A stretch of DNA of 56,372 bases from an uncultured bacterium (GTDB taxonomy: Bacteria; Bacillota; Clostridia; Lachnospirales; Lachnospiraceae). This document shows positions 34,492 through 43,695 of the stretch, piece after piece. Location of the stretch: positions 1 to 56,372 of the forward strand of contig CAJMPJ010000020.1 of NCBI GenBank assembly GCA_905215155.1, in the 5' to 3' direction. Positions within the stretch are counted from its first letter, which is position 1. The number at the start of each line of letters is the position of its first letter. Position numbers and translations under genes: made by a program. The notes beneath the pieces were generated by a model. That model saw only the letters and a program-made list of their open reading frames with translations. It made no database searches and had not been told where the DNA came from.

Positions 34492-34926
34492 TTATTCTTT
34501 TGAATCCATTTCCGGTGAGGGTTCCTGATTGCCGGACATCACTTCATGTTCCTTCTTCAGTTCCTCATACAGATCATAAAACCTCCATTTGCAGTTGGTA
34601 TCCGTGACCACTGCCTTTAATTCGATCCTCGGTACACCGGCCCGTCTGAGACTCATTAACAGCTCGTCCACCCGGCGGTTGGAAAAGTTTTTCATCACCA
34701 GAATCTCTTCTTTTACCGGAGGACATTCCTCAAAGCCGCGTTCTTCAAAGCCGTCATATCCGGCCAGATAGCCTACCGTCTGATTCATCTGGTCTGCGGA
34801 AATATTCCTGATCCGGATTCCCATACGAACCAGCACTGCTTTTAATTTTGCAGATTTGGTATCATTACCACTCTGCTTTGCCTGTTCCGGCTGATAATAA
34901 AGGACCATTTCTTTTGTGACTGCCAT
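34492..34926 (-). CDS. DUF3783 family protein
   Basis: 144 residues. The C-terminal half (PVKEEILVMKNFSNRRVDEL ... LKAVVTDTNCKWRFYDLYEE) matches the small DUF3783 fold found in many clostridia, usually as a thiol-site or regulator-like domain of unknown role. A disordered, charged tail follows. GGAGGG precedes the ATG. ddh ends 22 bp upstream on the same strand, so the two may be cotranscribed. Confidence 0.75.
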   Translation of the reverse strand: MAVTKEMVLYYQPEQAKQSGNDTKSAKLKAVLVRMGIRIRNISADQMNQTVGYLAGYDGFEERGFEECPPVKEEILVMKNFSNRRVDELLMSLRRAGVPRIELKAVVTDTNCKWRFYDLYEELKKEHEVMSGNQEPSPEMDSKE

Positions 34927-34948
34927 GTTCTATCCCTCCTGCTGCCAA

Positions 34949-35935
34949 TTATAACAGATGTCTTCTCAATTCTTCCCCGCTCAAAGGACTTAAATACGCC
35001 GGGGCTACATCAAATACAGTCTTACAGCCGCTCTGCCCTTCCTGATTCAGGCGATAAGCAGCACGGGCATAAGAAGTAAGCACAGAAGCGGTAAATTCGG
35101 GGTTGGAATCCAATTTTAAGCTGTATTCGATCACATGGCTGTTTTCATCCTCCCAGCCGGTCTTTCCGGTGCGGATCACAAACCCGCCGTGAGGGATTTT
35201 CTTATGATCTCTCAACAGTTCTTCTTCGCTGATAAAATGCACCGTGGTATCATAATCGGAGAAATAATTAGGCATGGTCACGATTTCTTCTCTGATCCGG
35301 TCTAAATCAGCGCCTTCCTCTGCTACGACAAAGCACTCTCTGGTATGCTTTTCTCTTACGGTCAGTTCCGGGTTTTTGCCCTCCCGGACCTCTTTTAAGG
35401 CTTTATCAACCGGGATGGTATACTGTCTGGCATCCTTTACGCCCTTGATCCTTCGGATGGCATCAGAATGTCCCTGGCTGACGCCTCGTCCCCAGAATGT
35501 ATAGTCATGTCCCCCCGGCAGAACTGCTCCGGCATACAGGCGGTTTAAAGAAAACATACCAGGATCCCAGCCTACGGAAATGATTCCCACCTTTTTCCCT
35601 TGTGCTGCGGCTGCATCTACGGCCGCAAAATGTTCCGGGATTTTTGCATGGGTGTCAAAGCTGTCTACCACATTAAAATGCTTTACTAATTCCGGTGTCT
35701 GTGCCGGCAAATCCGTGGCGCTTCCGCCGCAAAGGATGAGCACGTCAATGAACTCCTTCTTTGACTCGGCCTCCTCATAGGAATATACCTTTACACCTTC
35801 TGTTAAGATCTTCAACGTTTCCGGGTCTCTTCTGGTAAATACAGCTGCCAGTTCCATATCCGGATTATGGCGAATGGCACATTCCACTCCTTTTCCAAGA
35901 TTCCCATAGCCTACAATACCGATTTTAATTGTCAT
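34949..35935 (-). CDS. ddh: meso-diaminopimelate dehydrogenase
   Basis: NADPH-dependent enzyme that makes meso-diaminopimelate from tetrahydrodipicolinate in one step, bypassing the acyl pathways for lysine and cell-wall synthesis. 328 residues. Rossmann motif GIVGYGNLGKG at the start, DSFDTHAKIP, ISVGWDPGMFSLNRL, and YTFWGRGVSQGHSDAIRRI, all typical of Ddh. The start at 35935 (MTIKIGIVG) follows AAAGGTAG; a longer frame from 36013 lacks family sequence. Cofactor loop and substrate residues appear complete. Confidence 0.95.
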   Translation of the reverse strand: MTIKIGIVGYGNLGKGVECAIRHNPDMELAAVFTRRDPETLKILTEGVKVYSYEEAESKKEFIDVLILCGGSATDLPAQTPELVKHFNVVDSFDTHAKIPEHFAAVDAAAAQGKKVGIISVGWDPGMFSLNRLYAGAVLPGGHDYTFWGRGVSQGHSDAIRRIKGVKDARQYTIPVDKALKEVREGKNPELTVREKHTRECFVVAEEGADLDRIREEIVTMPNYFSDYDTTVHFISEEELLRDHKKIPHGGFVIRTGKTGWEDENSHVIEYSLKLDSNPEFTASVLTSYARAAYRLNQEGQSGCKTVFDVAPAYLSPLSGEELRRHLL

Positions 35936-36024
35936 AGGTTCAACTACCTTTCTAAAATATTGCTGGTTTCCATTATAACCCGAAAAAGCATATGGTGTAA
36001 ATAATGGATTCATTTCCCTTTTAC

Positions 36025-36063
36025 ATAAAAATCCGCAGACAGAATGATGGCCTGCCTGCGGAT
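36025..36063 (-). terminator. terminator of spoVG
   Basis: On the minus strand ATCCGCAG ... CTGCGGAT arms (36063-36056 / 36038-36031), with extra internal pairing, are followed by TTTTTATG. It ends the glgC-glgD-spoVG direction. Confidence 0.8.
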
Positions 36064-36075
36064 CTCATATTTTTA

Positions 36076-36357
36076 TTACGCGAATGCTGCCTCTGGCATA
36101 TCCATCGCGGTGGTTTCATACTTATCCAAAATCACCTTCTGGATGGTATCCCTGGTGCTGGAATTGATGGGATGTGCAATATCCCGGTACTCCCCGTCTG
36201 CTGCCTTACGGCTTGGCATGGCAATGAATAATCCTTTTTCCCCTTCAATGACTTTAATGTCATGAATTACGAATTCATTGTCCAGTGTAATTGATACAAT
36301 GGCCTTCATCTTTCCTTCTTTTTCGATGCGTCTCACTCTTACGTCTGTAATCTGCAT
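36076..36357 (-). CDS. spoVG: SpoVG, RNA/DNA-binding sporulation regulator
   Basis: 93 residues, full length for SpoVG. Conserved start [30 protein letters not shown], and the signature [10 protein letters not shown] with [14 protein letters not shown]. The start at 36357 follows AAGGGG. It is a pleiotropic nucleic-acid-binding protein in Firmicutes, affecting septation, sporulation and capsule. Located 25 bp after glgD, so it may be read from the glgCD transcript as well as from its own promoter. Confidence 0.95.
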   Translation of the reverse strand: MQITDVRVRRIEKEGKMKAIVSITLDNEFVIHDIKVIEGEKGLFIAMPSRKAADGEYRDIAHPINSSTRDTIQKVILDKYETTAMDMPEAAFA

Positions 36358-36382
36358 ATGAAACCCCTTCCCGTCACATTTC

Positions 36383-37504
36383 CTATAATGTGTATCTTTC
36401 GTTTTTTTCAAGGACAATTTTTATCTTGTCCGGTGTCCCTATATAGGTGGTATTGGCCCGGATGGTATCCCGGCTTTCTACAATACAGTTTTCAATGACC
36501 GTATTATCCCCTATGTAAACGTCATTTAAAATAATGGAATTTTTAATGACGCAGTTGTTGCCGATATAGGCCTTTTTAAACAGGACCGAATTCTCGACAA
36601 CGCCGTTGACGATACTGCCGCTGGATACCAGGCTGTTCTTTACAGAAGCCCCCGGATTGTATTTTGCAGGCGGTAAGTCGTCAATCTTTGAATAAACATC
36701 CGGGTACTGCCGGAAAAAATAGTCTCTCACTTCCGGTTTTAAGAAATCCATATTGGTCTTATAATAGGATTTCACAGAAGCAATATTCCGCCAGTAAGCG
36801 TTCATTTTATAGGCATATATCCTTTTTAAATTCCGATAACGTACCAGAATGTCACTCACAAAATCATAGCGGTCCTCCATGGCGCACTTTTCGATCAGCT
36901 CGATCAGCTGCCGTCTCCGGATCACATAAATGCCGCAGGATACGGTATTGGAAGAAACCTCCATGGGCTTTTCTTCAAATTCCGTGATCCTTCCGTCCTG
37001 ATTGGTCTTTACCAGTCCGAAACGGGTGATATCCTCTTCCATGGGAAGCTCTGTGCATACCACCGTAATATCTGCCTTTTTCTCAATATGATATTCCAGC
37101 ACCTTTCCGTAATCAAGCTTATAGATGCCGTCCCCCGCGGCAATGACTACGTAAGGCTCGTGGCTGTTCTTTAAAAATGTCAGGTTCTGATACAATGCAT
37201 CTGCGGTTCCCCGGTACCAGTCGCTGCTTTCCGCAGTTATGGTAGGGGTGAAGACATAAAGTCCTCCCTGCTTTCTTCCAAAGTCCCACCATTTGGAGGA
37301 GCTTAAATGCAGATGAAGGGATCTGGAGTTATACTGGGTCAAAACTGCTACATTCTGGATATGGGAGTTGGTCATGCTGCTGAGTACAAAGTCAATGCTC
37401 CGGTAGTTGCCTGCAATGGGCATGGCCGCAATGGCCCGTTTGCTGGAAAGTTCCCCCATCCTCTTGCTGTTTCCGCCTGCTAATACAATTCCTATCGCTC
37501 TCAT
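36383..37504 (-). CDS. glgD: glucose-1-phosphate adenylyltransferase regulatory subunit GlgD
   Basis: 373 residues, GlgC-like but with a diverged nucleotide site: [20 protein letters not shown] replaces the active GGxGxRLxxLT...KPA motif of GlgC, as is standard for GlgD. Nucleotidyltransferase domain to ~250, then a left-handed beta helix ([19 protein letters not shown]). It forms a hetero-tetramer with GlgC and tunes ADP-glucose synthesis. Its ATG overlaps the glgC stop (ATGA), so the subunits are translationally coupled. Confidence 0.95.
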   Translation of the reverse strand: MRAIGIVLAGGNSKRMGELSSKRAIAAMPIAGNYRSIDFVLSSMTNSHIQNVAVLTQYNSRSLHLHLSSSKWWDFGRKQGGLYVFTPTITAESSDWYRGTADALYQNLTFLKNSHEPYVVIAAGDGIYKLDYGKVLEYHIEKKADITVVCTELPMEEDITRFGLVKTNQDGRITEFEEKPMEVSSNTVSCGIYVIRRRQLIELIEKCAMEDRYDFVSDILVRYRNLKRIYAYKMNAYWRNIASVKSYYKTNMDFLKPEVRDYFFRQYPDVYSKIDDLPPAKYNPGASVKNSLVSSGSIVNGVVENSVLFKKAYIGNNCVIKNSIILNDVYIGDNTVIENCIVESRDTIRANTTYIGTPDKIKIVLEKNERYTL

Positions 37505-38775
37505 CGCATGCCACCTGCCTTTATGATGTAATCTCCGCTGGCCAGTTCCCCATTCTGATAATCCTCAAGTGTGGTATCTCCAACGATGGCCGTATTCTTT
37601 CCCACCTTTACATGTTCCGGAATGATGGAATTTTCCCCGACCGTTACCAGATCGAACTGATAAACTTTAGGATCGTATTTGCTCTTCTCATATTCCCCGG
37701 TCCCAAGCTCTGCTCCTGCACCGACCGTTACATTCTCGGCAAGTATGGCTTTATTAATGACTGCGCCTTCCCCTATCACGCATTCCCTCATGACAATGGA
37801 ATCCTTCACTACCGCCCCCTTTTTTATGACAACACCGGCACCGATCACAGAATTGCGGACTTCTCCGTAAATTTCAGCGCCCTCTCCTACAATGCTCCGG
37901 TCAATGACTGCATCTTCCGAGACATACTGAGGGGGAATGATGTCGCTCTTTGTGTAGATTTTCCAGTATTCTTCATAAAGATTGAATTCCGGTATGATGT
38001 CTATCAGCTCCATGTTGGCCTCCCAGTAAGAGCCAAGGGTCCCGACATCCTTCCAGTAACCGTTGTATTCATAAGCAAATACCCTTTTTCCTTCCTCAAA
38101 ACAGAAGGGAATGATATGTTTGCCAAAATCACAGCCCGGTACGTCTGACATGCGGATCAGTGCTTCCTTCAGCACCTTGCGGCTGAATATGTATATCCCC
38201 ATAGAGGCAAGATTGCTTCTGGGATTGGCAGGCTTTTCCTCAAATTCCGTTATTCTGTTGCTTTCGTCTGTAATAAGAATCCCGAACCGGCTGGCTTCCT
38301 CAATCGGTACCGGCATCGCAGCAATCGTGATATCTGCATTATTTGCTTTATGATATTCCAGCATGACTTCATAATCCATCTTATAAATATGGTCTCCGGA
38401 CAGGATGAGCACATAATCCGGATGATAAGTCTCTATGTATTCCAGGTTCTGATAGATGGCATTGGCTGTCCCCGTATACCAGTCACTTCCCTTGCTTCTT
38501 TCATAGGGAGGAAGAATGGTGACTCCGCCCACGTTGCGGTCCAGATCCCACGGAATACCGATTCCGATATGGGTGTTCAAACGCAGCGGCTGATACTGGG
38601 TCAGCACGCCTACCGTATCCACTCCGGAATTGATGCAGTTGCTAAGCGGGAAATCGATGATTCGGTACTTGCCGCCAAAGGATACTGCAGGTTTGGCTAC
38701 TTTTTGCGTCAGCACCCCTAACCGGCTTCCTTGTCCGCCTGCCAAAAGCATGGCAATCATCTCTTTTTTTATCAC
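37501..38775 (-). CDS. glgC: glucose-1-phosphate adenylyltransferase catalytic subunit
   Basis: GlgC makes ADP-glucose from glucose-1-phosphate and ATP, the committed step of glycogen synthesis. 424 residues: [41 protein letters not shown]-type catalytic segment [22 protein letters not shown] with the substrate-binding Lys, then a beta helix. Full length with all catalytic residues. GGGGTGA lies before the ATG. First gene of glgC-glgD-(spoVG). Confidence 0.96.
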   Translation of the reverse strand: MIKKEMIAMLLAGGQGSRLGVLTQKVAKPAVSFGGKYRIIDFPLSNCINSGVDTVGVLTQYQPLRLNTHIGIGIPWDLDRNVGGVTILPPYERSKGSDWYTGTANAIYQNLEYIETYHPDYVLILSGDHIYKMDYEVMLEYHKANNADITIAAMPVPIEEASRFGILITDESNRITEFEEKPANPRSNLASMGIYIFSRKVLKEALIRMSDVPGCDFGKHIIPFCFEEGKRVFAYEYNGYWKDVGTLGSYWEANMELIDIIPEFNLYEEYWKIYTKSDIIPPQYVSEDAVIDRSIVGEGAEIYGEVRNSVIGAGVVIKKGAVVKDSIVMRECVIGEGAVINKAILAENVTVGAGAELGTGEYEKSKYDPKVYQFDLVTVGENSIIPEHVKVGKNTAIVGDTTLEDYQNGELASGDYIIKAGGMR

Positions 38776-38811
38776 GTTATCACCCCTTGCTGTGTATTTT
38801 ATTGTTTCTAC

Positions 38812-38840
38812 ATTATATCACACTTTTTAAAAATAGTGAA
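38812..38840 (-). promoter_or_regulatory. probable glgC promoter
   Basis: On the minus strand TTCACT (38840-38835), 17 bp, TATAAT (38817-38812). The -10 is perfect, the -35 weak (3-4 of 6). It sits about 37 bp before the glgC start. The stretch 38841-38950 is AT-rich with no gene. Confidence 0.5.
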
Positions 38841-38951
38841 CAAATTTTTGTTTTTATATCTTTAATTTTTGTGCAATTTCCGACATTTTTCGTGGTGTTT
38901 ACATTTTTTTTACATTTTAGTCCTTATCTGGTGTTTTTGGGCTGCGCCCCC

Positions 38952-38980
38952 TTGAATCAATGCTGAAAATAAAGTATAAT
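38952..38980 (+). promoter_or_regulatory. asnS promoter
   Basis: TTGAAT (38952-38957), 17 bp, TATAAT (38975-38980), 38 bp before the asnS ATG. I see no T-box motif in this leader, unlike metG. Confidence 0.7.
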
Positions 38981-39017
38981 CTTAATAAGTATGCGAACAC
39001 ATAAAGGAGAAGCTATT

Positions 39018-40409
39018 ATGGATTTAACAACAGTGCGTCAAATATATAAAAAGCAGGAAGCATTTTTAAATACCCAGATTACGGTCGGAGGCTGGGTGCG
39101 AAGCCTGCGTGATTCCAAAGCATTCGGGTTTATCGTATTAAACGATGGTTCCTATTTTGAACCCCTTCAGGTGGTCTACCATGATACGATGGCAAATTTC
39201 GCCGAGATATCCAAATTAAACGTAGGAGCTGCCATTATCGTTACCGGAACTCTGGTTCCCACTCCTGATGCAAAGCAGCCATTTGAAATCCAAGCGACGG
39301 AAATCACCGTGGAAGGAACCTCTTCCTCTGATTATCCGCTTCAGAAAAAACGCCATTCCTTTGAATATTTAAGGACGATTTCCCACCTTCGTCCAAGAAC
39401 CAATACCTTTCAGGCAGTCTTTCGAGTACGCTCTCTGATCGCTTATGCCATTCACCAGTTTTTCCAGGAAAGAGACTTTGTTTATGTCCACACTCCCCTC
39501 ATTACAGGAAGTGACTGCGAGGGTGCGGGGGAGATGTTCCAGGTAACCACTCTAGATTTAAACAATGTGCCAAAGACCGGAGACGGCAAAGTGGATTTTT
39601 CCCAGGACTTTTTTGGAAAGCCTACCAATCTAACCGTAAGCGGACAGTTGAACGGAGAAACTTATGCCATGGCATTCCGTAACATCTATACCTTCGGACC
39701 GACCTTCCGTGCAGAAAATTCCAACACCACCCGCCATGCGGCGGAATTCTGGATGATCGAACCGGAGATGGCATTTGCAGACTTAAATGATGATATGGCA
39801 CTGGCGGAATCTATGTTAAAATACGTGATCCGTTTTGTTTTAGAACACGCACCGGAAGAGATGAATTTCTTTAACCAGTTTGTGGACAAGGAGTTACTGA
39901 ACCGGTTAAATAATGTTCTTAATTCCGAATTTGCACGTATTACCTATACGGAGGCTGTAGAGCTCCTTGCAAAGCATAACGATGAATTTGATTATAAAGT
40001 ATTCTGGGGCTGTGATTTACAGACCGAGCATGAGCGTTATCTGACAGAACAGCTCTATAAAAAGCCGGTATTCGTTACGGATTATCCAAAAGAAATCAAG
40101 GCTTTCTATATGAAGATGAACCCGGATAACAAGACTGTGGCTGCTGTGGACTGTCTGGTTCCCGGAATCGGAGAGATCATCGGAGGAAGCCAGAGGGAAG
40201 ACAATTATGACAAACTTGTTGCACGTATGGACGAGCTTTCCCTGAACAAGGAAGACTATGAGTTCTACCTTGATTTAAGAAAATACGGCTCCACCCGCCA
40301 TGCAGGCTTTGGTTTAGGCTTTGAGCGCTGTGTGATGTATTTAACCGGAATGGCCAACATCCGTGATGTAGTTCCATTCCCAAGAACCGTTAACAACTGC
40401 GAACTTTAA
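39018..40409 (+). CDS. asnS: asparaginyl-tRNA synthetase
   Basis: Class IIb synthetase for tRNA-Asn, 463 residues. N-terminal OB anticodon-binding domain ([20 protein letters not shown]), then catalytic motif 2 ([21 protein letters not shown]) and motif 3 ([20 protein letters not shown]). The long insertion at ~180-220 ([20 protein letters not shown]) is normal for AsnRS. The ATG at 39018 follows AAAGGAG; an earlier frame from 38991 lies in the leader. Followed by a perfect terminator. Confidence 0.97.
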   Translation: MDLTTVRQIYKKQEAFLNTQITVGGWVRSLRDSKAFGFIVLNDGSYFEPLQVVYHDTMANFAEISKLNVGAAIIVTGTLVPTPDAKQPFEIQATEITVEGTSSSDYPLQKKRHSFEYLRTISHLRPRTNTFQAVFRVRSLIAYAIHQFFQERDFVYVHTPLITGSDCEGAGEMFQVTTLDLNNVPKTGDGKVDFSQDFFGKPTNLTVSGQLNGETYAMAFRNIYTFGPTFRAENSNTTRHAAEFWMIEPEMAFADLNDDMALAESMLKYVIRFVLEHAPEEMNFFNQFVDKELLNRLNNVLNSEFARITYTEAVELLAKHNDEFDYKVFWGCDLQTEHERYLTEQLYKKPVFVTDYPKEIKAFYMKMNPDNKTVAAVDCLVPGIGEIIGGSQREDNYDKLVARMDELSLNKEDYEFYLDLRKYGSTRHAGFGLGFERCVMYLTGMANIRDVVPFPRTVNNCEL

Positions 40410-40414
40410 GCCGG

Positions 40415-40462
40415 TACCACAAATTCCCTTCCCTAATGGGCGGGGAATTTGTGGTATCTTTA
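40415..40462 (+). terminator. asnS terminator
   Basis: TACCACAAATTCCC (40415-40428) pairs perfectly with GGGAATTTGTGGTA (40443-40456), followed by TCTTT. It ends asnS 26 bp before the SbcD-like gene. Confidence 0.85.
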
Positions 40463-40488
40463 CACATAGGACCAGCGAGGTAACGACA

Positions 40489-41559
40489 ATGAAATTCATA
40501 CATATTGCAGATGTGCACTGGGGCATGAGCCCGGACAGCGATAAACCCTGGAGCAAGGAGCGGTGCCAGGACATTAAGGACACCTTTGCAAAGGCGGTAA
40601 ACCAGGCCAAGGTCCTGGAAGCGGACTGCCTTTTCATTTCCGGTGACTTATTTCACCGGCAGCCCCTTGCCAAAGATTTAAAGGAGGTAAACTATTTATT
40701 TTCCACCATTCCCTCTGTGCATGTGGTCATCATCGCCGGTAATCATGACCGGATACGCAAGAACTCCGCTCTTTTAAGCTTTACCTGGGCTCCCAATGTG
40801 ACCTATCTCATGGGAGAGGAACTGGAAAGTGTTTATTTTAAGGAGATCAACACAGAGGTCTATGGGTTCAGCTACTATTCTGCTGAGATTCCGGAAAACC
40901 GTCTGGATCACTTAAAAGTGCCTAATAACGGGCGTATCCATGTGCTTCTTGGACACGGCGGAGATGCAAACCATATCCCCTTTGATAAGGGTGCCATGGC
41001 AAACCTTGACTTTTCCTACATTGCCATGGGCCACATTCACCGGCCGGAGATTCTTTTGGAAAACCGGATGGCATTTGCCGGTTCTTTAGAGCCTCTCGAT
41101 AAGACAGAGTCCGGACACCATGGCATGATGGTTGGAGAAATCAATGAGGTGACCCGCATGGTGACCTCCTTAAAGTTTATTCCCCTTGCAAAGCTCCAGT
41201 ACATCTCCCTGGCTGTCAATGTTACCACAGCCACCACCAATACCGAGCTGGCTATGAAAATCACCCAGGAGATCCAGAACCGGGGAACGGAAAATATCTT
41301 CCGCTTCCGAATCCGGGGCATGAGAGATCCTGACATTTCCTTTGACTTAGACATGCTTTCCACCCGTTTTAAGATCATGGAGATCGTGGATGAATCCGAG
41401 CCCCAATATGACTTTTCCGCCCTCTTTGCCGAGCACTCCAGTGACATGATCGGGTTTTTTATTCAGGCCCTCCAAAAACCGGAGATGAGCCAGGTGGAGA
41501 AAAAAGCCCTCTATTACGGCATCAATGCACTGCTTCGCACCACAGACGAAAGGAGCTGA
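40489..41559 (+). CDS. SbcD/YhaO-like metallophosphoesterase, DNA repair exonuclease
   Basis: 356 residues with the Mre11/SbcD motifs: HIADVHWG, ISGDLFHRQ, IAGNHDR, LLGHGG and AMGHIHRP. The C-terminal ~150 residues are a family-specific cap. Paired with the downstream SMC-like ATPase 4 bp away, it should form an SbcCD-like double-strand end processing pair, here the YhaO/YhaN type of Firmicutes. The ATG at 40489 has no strong ribosome site; GCGAGGTAA is nearest. Start codon fixed by the conserved MKFIHIADVH. Confidence 0.88.
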   Translation: MKFIHIADVHWGMSPDSDKPWSKERCQDIKDTFAKAVNQAKVLEADCLFISGDLFHRQPLAKDLKEVNYLFSTIPSVHVVIIAGNHDRIRKNSALLSFTWAPNVTYLMGEELESVYFKEINTEVYGFSYYSAEIPENRLDHLKVPNNGRIHVLLGHGGDANHIPFDKGAMANLDFSYIAMGHIHRPEILLENRMAFAGSLEPLDKTESGHHGMMVGEINEVTRMVTSLKFIPLAKLQYISLAVNVTTATTNTELAMKITQEIQNRGTENIFRFRIRGMRDPDISFDLDMLSTRFKIMEIVDESEPQYDFSALFAEHSSDMIGFFIQALQKPEMSQVEKKALYYGINALLRTTDERS

Positions 41560-41563
41560 TCCC

Positions 41564-43426
41564 ATGAAAATACTGGATATTTATATCAATGGCTTTGGAA
41601 AATTCCATGGCAGGAACTTAACCTTTGGAGATGGGCTCAACATTGTCTACGGAAAGAACGAGGCAGGAAAATCTACCATACATACCTTTATCCGGGGGAT
41701 GCTGTTTGGCATTGAACGCCAGCGGGGAAGAGCTTCAAAGAACGATCTTTACACCAAATACGAACCCTGGGAAAACAGCGGGACCTACGAAGGCCAGATC
41801 CGCTTGGAACACAAGGAACATATTTACCGGATCGAACGGACATTTCAAAAAAACAAAAAGGAATTTAAGATTGTCGATGAGACGGCGGGGCGTGAAATCG
41901 AACCCACCAAAGCATTTTTAGACGACCTTTTATGCGGTCTGAGTGAAACCGCCTATATCAATACGGTAAGCATCGGGCAGTTAAAAAGTGCCACCGATGA
42001 AGGCATGGTTTCAGAGCTTAAGAACTACATTGCCAACTTGAACAATACGGGCAATCTGGCTCTTAACATCACCAAGGCCGCCGCATTCTTAAAATCACAG
42101 AGAAAAGAACTGGAAGCTCAGATGGTGCCTGAAGCCGCACGCACCTATACCTCTTTACTAAGTGAGATCCGGAACACGGAAAAAGAAATCTCCTCCCCGG
42201 AATATGAAAACCAGATCACCGAATACCAGAAGCTGCGCACAGAGGTTAAGACTGCTTTGGAGAAAAAACAGGCGGAAAAGGAAGAACTGATTAAGAAGGT
42301 GGCCAGGGGAAGACAGGTTCTAAGCAGCAACCAGTTCACAGACCTGGACTCCATCAATGATTACTCGGTTAAGGCACAGGAAAACTTTGATGAATATATG
42401 GAAGCCAAGGAAGCCTGCAGCAAAAAGCCAAGGAAAGTTTTCTCCATTCTTTCCCTTATGGTTGCAACCATGCTTTTATGCGGAGTTGGCGTTCTTTATT
42501 ATCTGGGAGAATCCAATTATTTCACCGCTTATTACGGACTGGATCTGCTGTTGCTTATGGGTGTGTTCGTGGGCGCTGCCATCATCTTTTATCTCATCGG
42601 CCTTCTTCTCTTTTTAAAGCTGAAGCACAGCCAGAAGGATATGGAGATGAGTGCAAAAATCCTGCAGGAAATTCTTTCCAGACATCTGGGGAATACGGAG
42701 ATTTCCACAGAAGCCATCCGGGCCTTTCAGGCAAGAATGGCAGAATTCTCCCGCCTTTGCTCTGCTGTAGTTAAATCAGAGTCTGCCGTTACCCAGAAGG
42801 CCGCTGAGATTGAAGAGCTTCAGAAAAAGCAGGAGGGCTTTGGAGAATCCATTGAAAAGCAGCAAAAAAGTCAATGGGAGCTGGAAAAAAAGCTGGAGCA
42901 TCTTTCCAACTGTAAGACTCAGGCGGAAGGGTTAAAACACATCTTAGGAGAAAACGACCGGATCCGGGAAGAGATTTCCGCCATTGATTTAGCGTTAGAG
43001 ACCATGACCAGCCTGTCTTCCTCCATTCGGGATTCCTTTGGTCTGTATCTGAACCGGACTGCTTCAGACTTAATCGCAGGAATCACGGGAGGAATCTATA
43101 CCAGTATGAGCGTGGATGAGAATTTAAATGTCTTTTTAAATACAAAAACCAAGCTGGTGCCCTTGGAACAGGTCAGCAGCGGAACCATGGACCAGGTATA
43201 TTTAGCTCTCCGCCTCGCCGCCGCCACCCTGATCCAAGAAGGCAGTGAACGCATGCCCTTCATCTTCGATGACAGCTTCGTCCTCTATGACGACGACAGG
43301 CTGCGTACCGCTTTGAGATGGCTGGTTGGGACTTACTCCGACCAGATCATTATCTTTACCTGTCACCAGAGAGAGGCTCAGATGCTGACTGCGAATTTGA
43401 TTCCTTATCATTTGGTGGAGATATAA
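41564..43426 (+). CDS. YhaN/SbcC-like SMC-type ATPase with a membrane hairpin
   Basis: 620 residues. Walker A GKNEAGKST (30-38), coiled coil (~180-280), two adjacent membrane helices (VFSILSLMVATMLLCGVGVL; YYGLDLLLLMGVFVGAAIIF, about 295-355), second coiled coil, then signature VSSGTMDQVYLALRLA and Walker B MPFIFDDSFVLYDDDRL. The usual SbcC zinc hook is replaced by this membrane hairpin. The start at 41564 follows AGGAG, 4 bp after the nuclease stop. The pair may act at the membrane, for instance on incoming or damaged DNA; this is inference. A hairpin terminator follows at 43451. Confidence 0.88.
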   Translation: MKILDIYINGFGKFHGRNLTFGDGLNIVYGKNEAGKSTIHTFIRGMLFGIERQRGRASKNDLYTKYEPWENSGTYEGQIRLEHKEHIYRIERTFQKNKKEFKIVDETAGREIEPTKAFLDDLLCGLSETAYINTVSIGQLKSATDEGMVSELKNYIANLNNTGNLALNITKAAAFLKSQRKELEAQMVPEAARTYTSLLSEIRNTEKEISSPEYENQITEYQKLRTEVKTALEKKQAEKEELIKKVARGRQVLSSNQFTDLDSINDYSVKAQENFDEYMEAKEACSKKPRKVFSILSLMVATMLLCGVGVLYYLGESNYFTAYYGLDLLLLMGVFVGAAIIFYLIGLLLFLKLKHSQKDMEMSAKILQEILSRHLGNTEISTEAIRAFQARMAEFSRLCSAVVKSESAVTQKAAEIEELQKKQEGFGESIEKQQKSQWELEKKLEHLSNCKTQAEGLKHILGENDRIREEISAIDLALETMTSLSSSIRDSFGLYLNRTASDLIAGITGGIYTSMSVDENLNVFLNTKTKLVPLEQVSSGTMDQVYLALRLAAATLIQEGSERMPFIFDDSFVLYDDDRLRTALRWLVGTYSDQIIIFTCHQREAQMLTANLIPYHLVEI

Positions 43427-43450
43427 TAAAATATAGATAAGTATCTATGT

Positions 43451-43497
43451 CACCCTTAATCCCCTTCTTTTCAATCGTTAGGGGATAAGGGTGTTTC
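43451..43497 (+). terminator. terminator of the SbcCD-like operon
   Basis: CACCCTTAATCCCC (43451-43464) pairs with GGGGATAAGGGTG (43481-43493), with one unpaired A and a 16-base loop, followed by TTTC. It marks the left boundary of the AT-rich island. Confidence 0.75.
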
Positions 43498-43609
43498 ATT
43501 GCCTTTAGATATAACCGTTTAATAAATTCCTTTTAATTCTAATCACATATTCTTTTTGGATTATAATAACTGGCTAAACCTTTAGCTCATAATCCTCTAA
43601 TTGCTGGAA

Positions 43610-43690
43610 TCATTCTATATATAGAAACATACCGCTCCAGGCTGTTGAACACCAACATTAGAACGGTATATTTTATATAGCTTTTCTTTT
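43610..43690 (-). terminator. possible terminator of the radical SAM gene
   Basis: A large imperfect hairpin on the minus strand (ATACCGTTC / GAGCGGTAT arms, flanked by CTATATA and TATATAG) lies just after the radical SAM stop. The stem is good but the U-tract is weak. The rest of 43498-43695 is AT-rich with no gene that I can support. Confidence 0.45.
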
Positions 43691-43695
43691 TTATT

